Shown here: piece after piece, positions 1-7,522 of the stretch
Numbering within the stretch: position 1 is the first letter of the stretch
Layout of the letters: each line of letters begins with the position of its first letter
From: Phycisphaerales bacterium
GTDB taxonomy: Bacteria > Planctomycetota > Phycisphaerae > Phycisphaerales > SM1A02
Direction: 5' to 3'
DNA length: 14,514 nt
Assembly (NCBI GenBank): GCA_030748805.1
Contig: JASMLG010000100.1
Span: 1-14,514 of the forward strand
Notes under the pieces: model-generated
Seen by the model: only the letters and a program-made list of their open reading frames with translations
Databases searched by the model: none
What the model was told of the DNA's origin: nothing
Program-made: the position numbers and the translations under genes

Positions 1-1979
1 GGATTCACCATAGCACCGCCACCACCTAATAGCACTTCTGCAAGTTGTTGCATCGCAACTTGAGATGCTGTTGTGCGTATTGTTTCGATTTCTTTGGCGT
101 GCTGGGCTTGAATAGTTTCGCGTTGAGTTGCAAATTCGGTGTCTAATACCTCTCGTTCTTCCCTTATTGCCTGTTCAACATAAGAATTATCTATACCGGC
201 TAATTCTTGCAGGGTGTTCCAATAATCCAGTCGTTCTCTACATACGTCTGTTACAACTCTTGCTACAACTAACTTATGAATAGCACCGTCTGCATCTGCG
301 GCCCAGAGATAGGGAAGTTTTGCTGCGGCATCTTCAAGTGAAAGATGGAGCCACTGTTCAATTGGTAATAAATCGTTGGAATCAATTCCATCTGGGAGTT
401 GCAAAAAGTATTTTTGCAAACTGGTTGTTAACATTGCACAGTGGGCAAAAGTAAAAGACAGTTCAAGTTTTTGGTTGTCAATTTCTCCAGTCCAAACAGG
501 CCAATCGTGTTCTGGCTGTGGGTTATCTGCTAGGTCAAACCGGTCTGCCCAAGTCAAGCCCTGCGAAGGGTCATACCGAAGAAGTGGACAAGCTCTACCC
601 TCAATCGCGGCATTACCTTCAAGCCAAGCACCAAGTGGATGAGTGTCTTCGCTTGCTATTGTGTGCAAAGTTGGACGAACTGAATCGATTCCGCTTTTTA
701 TTGAATCCACTAAATGGGATGGGTGTGCAATTGAGACCTGCGTTGCAAAACATTTTCGGTGTGCAACTGCTAGATATGCTAGTTCGATTCGTTCATGATC
801 AAGCGTTGCCAGATCGTCTCCAAGTAAAAGTAATGTGATTGGTCTCGCTGAACGCAAAATTGTGGAAAGCGAAGCCATGTTTGCAAGACCGTCTTGTACA
901 GAACCAACGGCTACAACTTTTGGCATAAGGTCAAACTCTGCATCAGAAAAACATTTTCTACAAAAATTTTCAAGAAGGTGGTCATGACGCGGGCTCTCGT
1001 AAGCGTTTGCAAGTTCCAAGCGAGCGGTACGCATTGCTCCAAAGAGTTGAGCATAACGCTGAGAGAGTTCATCAAATGTCTCAATTGCCTTGTAGCAAAG
1101 AGAATCATCAGCTTTTACTTTTGTAGAAGAGTGTGGAACAGCAATGTCATCAGCAAAAGAGGAAGTGACAACATAAAGAGGAGAATCACTGGTTGTTAGC
1201 CATGATTCAATGGTTTTAATAGTTGCTTTAATCCGTTTTGTTCTACTTGTGTCCATAGGCACGCTGCCCGATGTAGTTTTTCCTAGGACGGTTTGGAGTT
1301 TACTTGAATCAATGCCACTGGCTTCGACTGCTGGCTCGCGGCTGTTCATGCTCTTTAGTGCATCACGCATTTTGATTACGCTATCTCGAAGGTGATTTCC
1401 CCTTGTTTGCGCCTCAATAATGTGTAGTGAAACAGCGGGACCAGCCACGCTTGTACATGGAACAAGCATAGTTCCCTTTGGAATTGACTGTACTAACTCG
1501 GCGCCTTTAGTTCTGAAGTCGTGGTCAGCTTTTTCGTTGAGAGCAAGCATATCTCCAACTTTTGAACCAGCAGAACCAATAACTTTAGCGGCATCCGCGA
1601 CGGTCTTCAATCCTTCTCGAACTTGTCGCTCAACACGGACAAGATTGTCCGAGAGAACTTTGGAATTCTCAATTTTCGCAATAATTTCAATAAAGAACTC
1701 AACGAGTGGTTGGACTTTCCCACAAGGGAGAAGTACCAAAGGGTAATCGGTACGTATAAGTTCAGGTCGACGAAGTGTGTGCATAACGGCTGGCAACAGG
1801 TCCGTACTCATGCTAGATGCAACTGATGGGTCTCCAGCATGAAACCTTCGAGCATCACGCAATACGTCATTCAAAGAATGTCCTTCAGGAAACTTTTCGT
1901 CAGGAGGGAAATGCAGACCTTCAAGGTCTATGAGTTGTGTTTCTTCCATTTCATGATCAATAACATCAGGAGATGACAT
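1..1979 (-). CDS. Degenerate NifJ/PFOR-like protein, third gene of the kor operon (3' end off window)
   Basis: Reading leftwards from an ATG at 1979-1977, one frame stays open to the window edge: 659 codons with no stop, so the C-terminus is missing. The start is 10 nt after the korB stop, and AAGGA overlapping that stop sits about 7 nt upstream of the ATG, implying translational coupling. No signal peptide or membrane segment is seen. A CxxC pair lies at residues 340/343 (FCRKCF), then a VAVGSVQDG...LLLLGDDL stretch (about 352-388), RACPLLRYDP (462-471), and RLDYWNTLQELAGI (about 583-596) leading into a charged, probably coiled-coil tail (about 600-645). The RYDP block and the preceding Rossmann-like stretch remind me of the C-terminal thiamine-diphosphate domain of NifJ-type pyruvate:ferredoxin oxidoreductases. 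However, the GDG cofactor motif reads GSV here, and no ferredoxin-type 4xCys cluster is visible. It is probably a non-catalytic partner of KorAB; this is inference from weak similarity and operon position. Confidence 0.7.
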   Translation of the reverse strand, partial: MSSPDVIDHEMEETQLIDLEGLHFPPDEKFPEGHSLNDVLRDARRFHAGDPSVASSMSTDLLPAVMHTLRRPELIRTDYPLVLLPCGKVQPLVEFFIEIIAKIENSKVLSDNLVRVERQVREGLKTVADAAKVIGSAGSKVGDMLALNEKADHDFRTKGAELVQSIPKGTMLVPCTSVAGPAVSLHIIEAQTRGNHLRDSVIKMRDALKSMNSREPAVEASGIDSSKLQTVLGKTTSGSVPMDTSRTKRIKATIKTIESWLTTSDSPLYVVTSSFADDIAVPHSSTKVKADDSLCYKAIETFDELSQRYAQLFGAMRTARLELANAYESPRHDHLLENFCRKCFSDAEFDLMPKVVAVGSVQDGLANMASLSTILRSARPITLLLLGDDLATLDHERIELAYLAVAHRKCFATQVSIAHPSHLVDSIKSGIDSVRPTLHTIASEDTHPLGAWLEGNAAIEGRACPLLRYDPSQGLTWADRFDLADNPQPEHDWPVWTGEIDNQKLELSFTFAHCAMLTTSLQKYFLQLPDGIDSNDLLPIEQWLHLSLEDAAAKLPYLWAADADGAIHKLVVARVVTDVCRERLDYWNTLQELAGIDNSYVEQAIREEREVLDTEFATQRETIQAQHAKEIETIRTTASQVAMQQLAEVLLGGGGAMVN

Positions 1980-1989
1980 AGGTAAATCC

Positions 1990-2943
1990 TTAGATTGCGA
2001 AGCGGTCGAGTTGATGATTCAGTGCGTTTATCTTGTCTTCAGGTGTTGCATGAATACCCACAGAACTATATTCATTATAGATGGGCATATTCTCATTTTG
2101 GTAAAGCAAACCAATTGGAAGCACCTCTGTCTGGTTTGCAACAGCCATTGCTTGAACCAAATCGGAAGGGTCGTGGGTACGACGATTTTTGTAGATTCGA
2201 GTTCCGGATTCGGATACCTGTAACCCATTATCGTGTTCTACAAGTTGCACCAAGTCAGGATCAGTTTGTGCTTCTGCAAAACATTCTTCAGAGAAGACGG
2301 GACAGCGCTGAAAAATTCGTACAAAACTAAATCCCTTGTGCGCATGTGCCGCTTTCAACGTCTCGTGCATGTGCACAGGATTCCAGTCAACCGTTTGAGC
2401 AACGAACGAACAATTTGTGATAGAAAGAGTAGTTGTTGAAGGATTGAGCGGAGGTAGAGGCGCCCCTTTAGGATGTGTGTTTGTTGATTGTCCAATTTGG
2501 CTTGTAGGTGAACTTTGTTTCTTTGTGAGTGCGTAGACATTGTTGTCAAAAAGAATAGCAACCATATCCATGTTGTACCTAACAGCATGGACCCAGTGCC
2601 CAGCACCAATAGAACAGCAATCACCGTCTCCGGTTGCGACCCAGACATCTAAGTCGGGGCGACGTGATTTAATTCCACAGGCAACAGGAAACGCACGTCC
2701 GTGCAAACCGTGAAAACCGTAGGTTGACATGTAGTGTGGGAAACGGCTCGAGCAACCGATACCAGAAACACAAACGGTTTTCTCAGGGAGCAATTGCTTG
2801 TCCCTGCAAATTCGCTGAACCGTTGTAAGAATGCCGTGGTCTCCACAACCAGCACACCATCGTGGCACTGCTGCTTCGTAGTCATCAAGTGTAAAATACC
2901 GCGGCAATACATCAAGTGACCAATCTTGTTTTAATCCGAACAT
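1990..2943 (-). CDS. korB: 2-oxoglutarate:ferredoxin oxidoreductase, beta subunit
   Basis: This is the thiamine-diphosphate and iron-sulfur subunit of a 2-oxoacid:ferredoxin oxidoreductase, which oxidatively decarboxylates 2-oxoglutarate (or a related 2-oxoacid) to the acyl-CoA and reduces ferredoxin; the reverse reaction fixes CO2. Visible motifs are CAGCGDHG (30-37), GIGCSSRFPHYM (61-72), the ThDP-binding GDGD (105-108) with its distal NN (134-135), and NNVYALTKKQSSPTS (134-148). Cys30, Cys33, Cys64 and Cys214 have the spacing of the four [4Fe-4S] ligands known for archaeal two-subunit enzymes. At 317 aa it is a normal length for the family. The ATG lies 2 nt after the korA stop, with AGGAG inside the end of korA. 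The GIGCSSR block resembles KorB rather than pyruvate-specific PorB, but substrate choice cannot be proven from sequence. Confidence 0.95.
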   Translation of the reverse strand: MFGLKQDWSLDVLPRYFTLDDYEAAVPRWCAGCGDHGILTTVQRICRDKQLLPEKTVCVSGIGCSSRFPHYMSTYGFHGLHGRAFPVACGIKSRRPDLDVWVATGDGDCCSIGAGHWVHAVRYNMDMVAILFDNNVYALTKKQSSPTSQIGQSTNTHPKGAPLPPLNPSTTTLSITNCSFVAQTVDWNPVHMHETLKAAHAHKGFSFVRIFQRCPVFSEECFAEAQTDPDLVQLVEHDNGLQVSESGTRIYKNRRTHDPSDLVQAMAVANQTEVLPIGLLYQNENMPIYNEYSSVGIHATPEDKINALNHQLDRFAI

Positions 2944-2945
2944 GT

Positions 2946-4856
2946 TTACTTACCTGCTCCTGCTTTTTCGTTTTTCTTTTTAGATGGTTTCGATGTTCCA
3001 AGTTTGTCTTCGATGACTTCGACAATTTGATTTGGACCAAGTGGCTGTCCAGGAACTACTGACCAAAAATCAACTTCCTGCATCAAATGTGCTCGTAACA
3101 TCATCGCAAGTTGCGATGGCCTTGGATGTGCAACAGTTCCCATAGGATCGCTGTAATTGATTTCTACCGTCATCACCTTCTTGAACTTTGAGAATATATC
3201 TTCAAGACCAACTTCCATTGGTGATAAGTAACGAAGGTGAACTGAAGAGACCTTATGACCCTTGTCTCTAGCACGATCTACTGCTTCCTCAATTGCACCA
3301 AGTGTAGATCCCCATCCAACGATTAGTAAATCTCCAGATTCATCACCATGAACCTTAGGTGGAGTCAGGGTTTGTTCAAGTGCAGCAATTTTTCTACTTC
3401 GCATATCACAACCCTCTTGGTTTGCTTGAGGGTTGTATGCGACGTGGCTTTCTGGCGTGTGTGCTAGACCAGTCAGGACGTACTCACCACCTTTTTGACC
3501 CGGAATAGGTCTTGGTGAAATTCCTGTTTCTTCGTTCCAAGCATAAGCGGGGGTCCCACCGTGCCAATCACTTTGGTCAATCGGCGGAGCGAGCCACTCA
3601 TCTTTTGCCTCTGGTCTCTTGTAGAGAGTTTGACCAGTAGCAAGATTAGCATCTGTTAGAACAACTACAGGAGTTCTAAAAGCTTCAGCTAGTTGCCTTG
3701 CAGTAATGATGCTATAAAAACATTCTTCGATTGTTGCAGGAGCCATCACTATTTTGGGGGCGTCGCCAGTTGCAGCATACATTGCATTTAACAAGTCACC
3801 TTGTTCGACCTTGGTTGGCAAGCCAGTGGAGGGTCCGCCGCGTTGAACATTAACGATAACAATCGGAATCTCAGACATTACAGCTAAACCGATGAATTCG
3901 GTTTTAAGAGCCATACCAGGGCCAGATGTAATAGTACATGCAGTCTTGCCAGCATACGATGCGCCTAACGCAAAGCCAATCGCCGCAATCTCATCTTCGG
4001 CTTGATGAACATAGCCACCTGCTTGGTCAAACACACCTGCAAGGTAATGGGATGCAGAGGTTGCAGGAGTAATTGGATACATGGAAACCATGTCCATTCC
4101 GGAAGCCATTACTCCAAGACCAACTGCTACGTTTCCATTCATAACTACTTGGTCGCCTTCAACGTCCATGCTTGGGATTGTGTAAGTGAAAGGAATATGT
4201 TTAACTGCAAATGCGACACCAGCGTCAAGCAAGGCATGGTTTGTCGAAATGACTTTTTCGCCTTTCTTCGCAAAAATGTTTGTAATCTCTTGCTTTGCAA
4301 GAGCAGTATCTCGTTGATATATGTAGCAAAGAATGCCAAGGACGAAGATGTTCTTTCCTAGGCGAGGATCAGTCATGAGTTCGCAACATGCCTCGTGAAT
4401 TGGAAGTTCAATAACATTAAGTCCACGAGCAGAAAAATCCGCAAGGGCCGCAGTGTATGCGTCTCGGATGTTCTCATCTGGATCAGTTGCCCAAACACTC
4501 TCAAGTAGGATTGTTGTTTCAGGTCCATAAGCATCCTGAGCAAGCCGGCCATATAAAACCTGTTCATTTAAAGCAACAACAAGGTTTGCCTTATCTCCAG
4601 CGTTGGTCATTTCTTTGCTACCAACTCGAATGCGGTTCCCGCTTGCGCCCTCACGAGATCGTCCAGGTGGTTTAATTTCTGCTGGAATGATTTCAACAGT
4701 CCAAATACCGTTGCCCATCTTCGCACTAACTGTTGCAAAAAGAGTTCCTGCTTTTTGAGCGCCTTCACCAGAGTCACAAACGATTTCGACGATGTGTTCG
4801 TCGATTGTTTTCGGCTTTGGCTGCGCGGTTCCGTTTTTGGTGGTTGCCTTGCTCAT
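2946..4856 (-). CDS. korA: 2-oxoglutarate:ferredoxin oxidoreductase, fused gamma-alpha subunit
   Basis: This 636-aa protein pairs with KorB to form the catalytic oxidoreductase. The gamma domain comes first (about 20-215, with the glycine motif GEGAQKAG at 30-37). The alpha domain follows, with GNVAVGLG (241-248), the substrate-contacting YPITPAT (260-266), SGPGM (311-315), QRGGPSTGLPT (338-348) and EQGDL (351-355). The last 20 residues are a lysine-rich, probably disordered tail. The gamma-alpha fusion and the lack of a ferredoxin domain are typical of two-subunit CoA-dependent enzymes in aerobic or microaerophilic bacteria and archaea. The ATG overlaps, as ATGA, the stop of a small upstream frame (4853-5023). 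The nearest Shine-Dalgarno-like GGAG is about 12 nt away, so initiation may depend on coupling. The stop TAA is 2 nt before the korB ATG. The 2-oxoglutarate assignment follows from motif style and is less certain than the family. Confidence 0.95.
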   Translation of the reverse strand: MSKATTKNGTAQPKPKTIDEHIVEIVCDSGEGAQKAGTLFATVSAKMGNGIWTVEIIPAEIKPPGRSREGASGNRIRVGSKEMTNAGDKANLVVALNEQVLYGRLAQDAYGPETTILLESVWATDPDENIRDAYTAALADFSARGLNVIELPIHEACCELMTDPRLGKNIFVLGILCYIYQRDTALAKQEITNIFAKKGEKVISTNHALLDAGVAFAVKHIPFTYTIPSMDVEGDQVVMNGNVAVGLGVMASGMDMVSMYPITPATSASHYLAGVFDQAGGYVHQAEDEIAAIGFALGASYAGKTACTITSGPGMALKTEFIGLAVMSEIPIVIVNVQRGGPSTGLPTKVEQGDLLNAMYAATGDAPKIVMAPATIEECFYSIITARQLAEAFRTPVVVLTDANLATGQTLYKRPEAKDEWLAPPIDQSDWHGGTPAYAWNEETGISPRPIPGQKGGEYVLTGLAHTPESHVAYNPQANQEGCDMRSRKIAALEQTLTPPKVHGDESGDLLIVGWGSTLGAIEEAVDRARDKGHKVSSVHLRYLSPMEVGLEDIFSKFKKVMTVEINYSDPMGTVAHPRPSQLAMMLRAHLMQEVDFWSVVPGQPLGPNQIVEVIEDKLGTSKPSKKKNEKAGAGK

Positions 4857-5023
4857 TGAATCGTCTTTGCTCCGATTACATAGGCGAGCGCAGAGTTAAT
4901 TTCTGGCTCAGTGAGGGTAGTTGTGAGGACAATCAAAACGTGGCGGACGGTGCCACAAACCCATTTTTCAGGGCACTTGCCTCACGCTTTCGTGAAGCGG
5001 TCAATGATACCAGATATGTCCAT
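4853..5023 (-). CDS. Possible small 56-codon ORF with in-frame UGA, upstream of and overlapping korA
   Basis: From an ATG at 5023-5021 one frame runs 56 codons to a TGA at 4855-4853 that overlaps the korA ATG as ATGA. Codon 14 (4984-4982) is a single in-frame TGA. A good Shine-Dalgarno AAGGG (5034-5030) lies 6 nt before the ATG. Read strictly, the product is a 13-residue peptide, MDISGIIDRFTKA. Reading through the UGA adds 42 residues beginning GKCPEKWVCGTV and ending AYVIGAKTIQ. The UGA would sit two residues before Cys17, giving U-x-x-C, a redox-like arrangement, with Cys23 nearby. Possibilities are a selenoprotein, a gene broken by a C-to-T change in a CGA codon, a short leader peptide, or chance: 42 open codons is not rare. 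The family is unrecognised. The SD, the ATGA junction and the lack of other stops favour a real or recently real gene. Confidence 0.4.
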
Positions 5024-5029
5024 TATTTA

Positions 5030-5034
5030 CCCTT
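5030..5034 (-). promoter_or_regulatory. Ribosome binding site of the small ORF upstream of korA
   Basis: AAGGG on the minus strand lies 6 nt before the ATG at 5023. It is better placed than the Shine-Dalgarno-like sequence in front of korA itself, which supports translation entering the operon here. No convincing promoter boxes are seen in the 56 bp between this ATG and the divergent ATG at 5080. Confidence 0.45.
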
Positions 5035-5079
5035 AAAAAACGTCACTTTTCCACTCTGATTGTGTAAGGTATTGCGCTC

Positions 5080-6861
5080 ATGACTATACATATATGTACC
5101 CTTATTTCGCTCTCTTTGTTACCGCATCAACACCTTGAAATTCAACTAGATCCTAAGTCCCACACATTAGTTGGAACAACGACTATTACCGATTGCGACG
5201 AAGTTTCTGTTGACGCAGAAGGCCTTGAATTGTTACCAACAACGAATGGAAAAATACGTTGGAGAGCGGTATTCAATGATGATGTTGCAAGTGGCGAACG
5301 AGTTGGACAGATTCACAATTTTTCAGTCGATGCACATATCAGTGAAAATGGCGTATTTTTGTCGGATTGGGCTGGTTGGTACCCAACACCTGTTGATAGT
5401 AAGGGCAACCCCATTCAGCGTACGATATCGATGTCCGTTGAACCGGTAGATGAATGGACTTTTGTTGGAAGTGGGAATCCAGAAGGTCAAAAGTGGGTAA
5501 CTCCACGTCCAGTTGATGGGATGGCGCTTGTTGGAAACAAGCATGTCGTCAACAATCGACGCGTCACAACTCCCCAAGGCGAGGTAACAGTTTCTGTGCA
5601 TCTTGATGCAAACCATGTGGACAAGGCAGAGTATTATCTTGAAGCCGCGGACGATTATTTGCAACTCTATGTACCATTACTAGGCAAGTATCCATACGAC
5701 CAATTTACGATTGTAGAAAACTTCTTTTCAAGTGGCTTTGCCTATCCTGGATTTACTGTCCTTGGACCAAGAGTCGTATCAATGGCTCCGAAATCCCTCG
5801 CTCCTGGCTACCTTGACCATGAATTGCTTCACAATTGGTGGGGCAACGGTGTTTACGTTGACTCCTCGAGAGGCAACTGGTGCGAAGCCCTAACTAGTTA
5901 TTCAGCAAATTATGGAAGACGCGCTTTGGAAGATGGCTTTGATGCAGCAAGAACGTACCGACGAGGGATACTTAACAAGGTTTCACTTGACCCATCTCTA
6001 GACAATGGAGCGCTTTCTAACTTTGGCTCTGCTGACCCTGAGGATGGACCAGTTGATAGATTTGTCGGTTATGACAAAGGCGCTTTCGTTTTTATGATGC
6101 TAGAAGAAGTTCTTAACTCAGGAACGGATATCAAAGATGCAAGTAAAAGCAATATCTGGCCCGTTCTCTCAAGATTCGCAAAGGACAATATGGGGAAGGC
6201 GGCCTCTTGGAAGCAGATACAGATTGCTGCCGAACAACAGTTTCCTGATAGGCCATCTGGCTGGCTAGACTCATTCTTCAATCAATGGGTCAATGAACAT
6301 AACGTACCAGTTACATCTCCAGAACTTAAGGCAATACCTCCCCAAGTCCTTGAAACCGATTCAGGAGAAAGTTGGATTTCAATTGATCCAGATTACAAGT
6401 ATTACCGTTTATTCCCTAAGAACCAAATCAGCCCAACTATCGCTGGAACTTTAGCTGGCACAACCGTAAAAGTAGATTCAACTGAAGAAGTTCTTCAAGA
6501 TACTGGAGCATGGCTAGCGGACGTAGAAGAGGGCAATAACCTACTTTTAATCGGTAAAACGCCAATCGAAGAGCATGCATCATTAATTGCACTAAGTGAA
6601 GACTCAATAACATTTGAGAAAAACGGGTTTTCAGTCGGTGGAGAAACGTACCAAGGAGAAGACCTTGCAGTATTGCACACGATGAATCATCCTACTAATG
6701 ATGGCGAGTTCATAACCGTGTTTTATAGTGTCGGTGATGCTGGTTGGGAACGATTGCGTTTCATCTGGTACTACACCAAAGACACTACAGTTATTTGGAA
6801 TGCAAACGAAACTTTACTCCGACGCGTCTTTGAACCCTCTGGGCGCCTCCTGACAAATTAA
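5080..6861 (+). CDS. M1-like (gluzincin) metallopeptidase, probably exported
   Basis: This 593-aa protein is a zinc peptidase of the aminopeptidase-N (M1) superfamily. The zinc site is HELLH (247-251), followed by NWWGN and a candidate third ligand Glu269 in GNWCEALTSY. Exactly 17 residues separate the second His from that Glu, where classical M1 enzymes have 18. GFAYPGF (219-225) occupies the position of the GAMEN exopeptidase loop, and Tyr331 in VGYDKGAF is a candidate catalytic tyrosine. The N-terminus has only a short hydrophobic stretch (residues 4-14) and no clear cleavage site, so export is likely but not shown. The region after about residue 420 looks like a beta-rich accessory domain. 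The ATG at 5080 has TAAGG about 11 nt upstream. It is divergent from the kor operon and convergent with the 10959-7001 operon. Substrate is unknown. Confidence 0.88.
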   Translation: MTIHICTLISLSLLPHQHLEIQLDPKSHTLVGTTTITDCDEVSVDAEGLELLPTTNGKIRWRAVFNDDVASGERVGQIHNFSVDAHISENGVFLSDWAGWYPTPVDSKGNPIQRTISMSVEPVDEWTFVGSGNPEGQKWVTPRPVDGMALVGNKHVVNNRRVTTPQGEVTVSVHLDANHVDKAEYYLEAADDYLQLYVPLLGKYPYDQFTIVENFFSSGFAYPGFTVLGPRVVSMAPKSLAPGYLDHELLHNWWGNGVYVDSSRGNWCEALTSYSANYGRRALEDGFDAARTYRRGILNKVSLDPSLDNGALSNFGSADPEDGPVDRFVGYDKGAFVFMMLEEVLNSGTDIKDASKSNIWPVLSRFAKDNMGKAASWKQIQIAAEQQFPDRPSGWLDSFFNQWVNEHNVPVTSPELKAIPPQVLETDSGESWISIDPDYKYYRLFPKNQISPTIAGTLAGTTVKVDSTEEVLQDTGAWLADVEEGNNLLLIGKTPIEEHASLIALSEDSITFEKNGFSVGGETYQGEDLAVLHTMNHPTNDGEFITVFYSVGDAGWERLRFIWYYTKDTTVIWNANETLLRRVFEPSGRLLTN

Positions 6862-6871
6862 ACTATCCCGC

Positions 6872-7007
6872 GGGTCGTTTATTTTTGCCGCGGAGGCGCG
6901 AAGGCGCGGAGATAAGATTTGGGTTCTTAGTTCCTAAACCAAAAATGTATCCCTCCGTGTCTCTGTGTCTCTGTGGCGTTTCTTTTTGCTACGGGGTCGT
7001 TTATTTT
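6872..7007. repeat. 14-bp direct repeats flanking the inverted-repeat element (possible target-site duplication)
   Basis: GGGTCGTTTATTTT occurs at 6872-6885 and again at 6994-7007, bracketing 108 bp that contain the hairpin. The right copy overlaps the TAA stop (7003-7001) of the minus-strand gene, so it is probably the original target and the left copy the duplicate. A second, imperfect pair overlaps it: 6876-6893 and 6977-6994 match at 15 of 18 positions. The pattern fits insertion of a small non-autonomous element, or repeat expansion by slippage. No transposase is present. Confidence 0.6.
6887..6977 (+). repeat. Octamer-built inverted repeat; possible terminator of the plus-strand peptidase gene
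   Basis: The left arm (6887-6911) is essentially three octamers, CCGCGGAG, GCGCGAAG and GCGCGGAG. The right arm (6953-6977) is three octamers, CTCCGTGT, CTCTGTGT and CTCTGTGG. Paired as RNA in the plus direction, 24 of 25 positions pair if seven G-U wobbles are counted, with one A-C mismatch. In the minus direction those seven become A-C mismatches. The hairpin loop is 41 nt, and the right arm is followed by a T-rich run (6979-6987). It begins 26 nt after the stop of the upstream peptidase gene, so it could end or protect that transcript. The octamer style recalls dispersed intergenic repeats seen in many environmental bacteria; that link is from memory. Confidence 0.7.
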
Positions 7008-7522
7008 GGAATGTGGAAGAAACCACCGCCATCATCCACGAGGTGGCCATCTTTAGCGAGTGCAAGCCAGACTTCCATTGGATAATCGTGTGGGGCCATC
7101 ATCGAGTCGACTTTTGCTTCTTTGCCTCCCGAGAGTGGCCCAACTCCTAGTTTTGATTCACGGTCGAGTTTTATGAACTTAACTCTTTTCCGAAAACAAC
7201 GGAGCGCTTCAATTTGAGTTTCATGATCAAGTGTGGGCAGCTCTGCTGCTTCGGTTTCGGAAAGTTCAACTTGTCCACCCATTTGCAATTGGGCAACCAC
7301 CGTTCGAAGTTCATCAATATCTTTATGCATAATAATTTTTGCAGCAACTGATTTATCAACGTCAGATTTCAAAAATGCCTTATGCAATTCACCCCATAGT
7401 GGCCCCGCCTCATCTGAAGCAAAAATTTTTTCTGCGATACTAACTATTGCATCTATGATGTCCTGAGGAGATTGTGCTGGTGGTTTATAACCGCCTTTTT
7501 TCTTTTTCTTATTTTTTGACAT
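7001..7522 (-). CDS. Small lysine-rich protein of unknown function, last gene of the operon
   Basis: I do not recognise this 173-aa protein. The chosen ATG (7522-7520) gives MSKNKKKKKGGYKPP, a basic, probably disordered N-terminus. The frame is open up to an ATG at 7582, but that longer start would overlap the upstream peptidase gene by 74 nt, against 14 nt for the chosen one. The rest looks globular and soluble: a helical segment (about 20-90) and a C-terminal half with a conserved-looking APHDYPMEVW near residue 145 and a closing GGGFFHIPK. There is no signal peptide or membrane segment. It is translated by overlap with the M1 peptidase gene and ends inside the right-hand direct repeat of the inserted element. 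A nucleic-acid-binding role could be guessed from the basic start but is not supported otherwise. Confidence 0.75.
   Translation of the reverse strand: MSKNKKKKKGGYKPPAQSPQDIIDAIVSIAEKIFASDEAGPLWGELHKAFLKSDVDKSVAAKIIMHKDIDELRTVVAQLQMGGQVELSETEAAELPTLDHETQIEALRCFRKRVKFIKLDRESKLGVGPLSGGKEAKVDSMMAPHDYPMEVWLALAKDGHLVDDGGGFFHIPK

Noticed and set aside
376..1826. Several plus-strand open frames of 60-110 codons
   Set aside because: They lie opposite the long minus-strand frame (1979 to 1), whose translation is consistent across 659 codons; the plus frames have no family features.
4982..4984. UGA read as tryptophan or glycine (alternative genetic code)
   Set aside because: TGA is a true stop in the deaminase gene, where it overlaps the next ATG, and Trp is encoded by TGG throughout.
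4733..5059. Plus-strand 108-codon frame across the korA start and the divergent spacer
   Set aside because: It overlaps korA in antisense and has no recognisable features; the minus-strand small ORF explains the spacer better.
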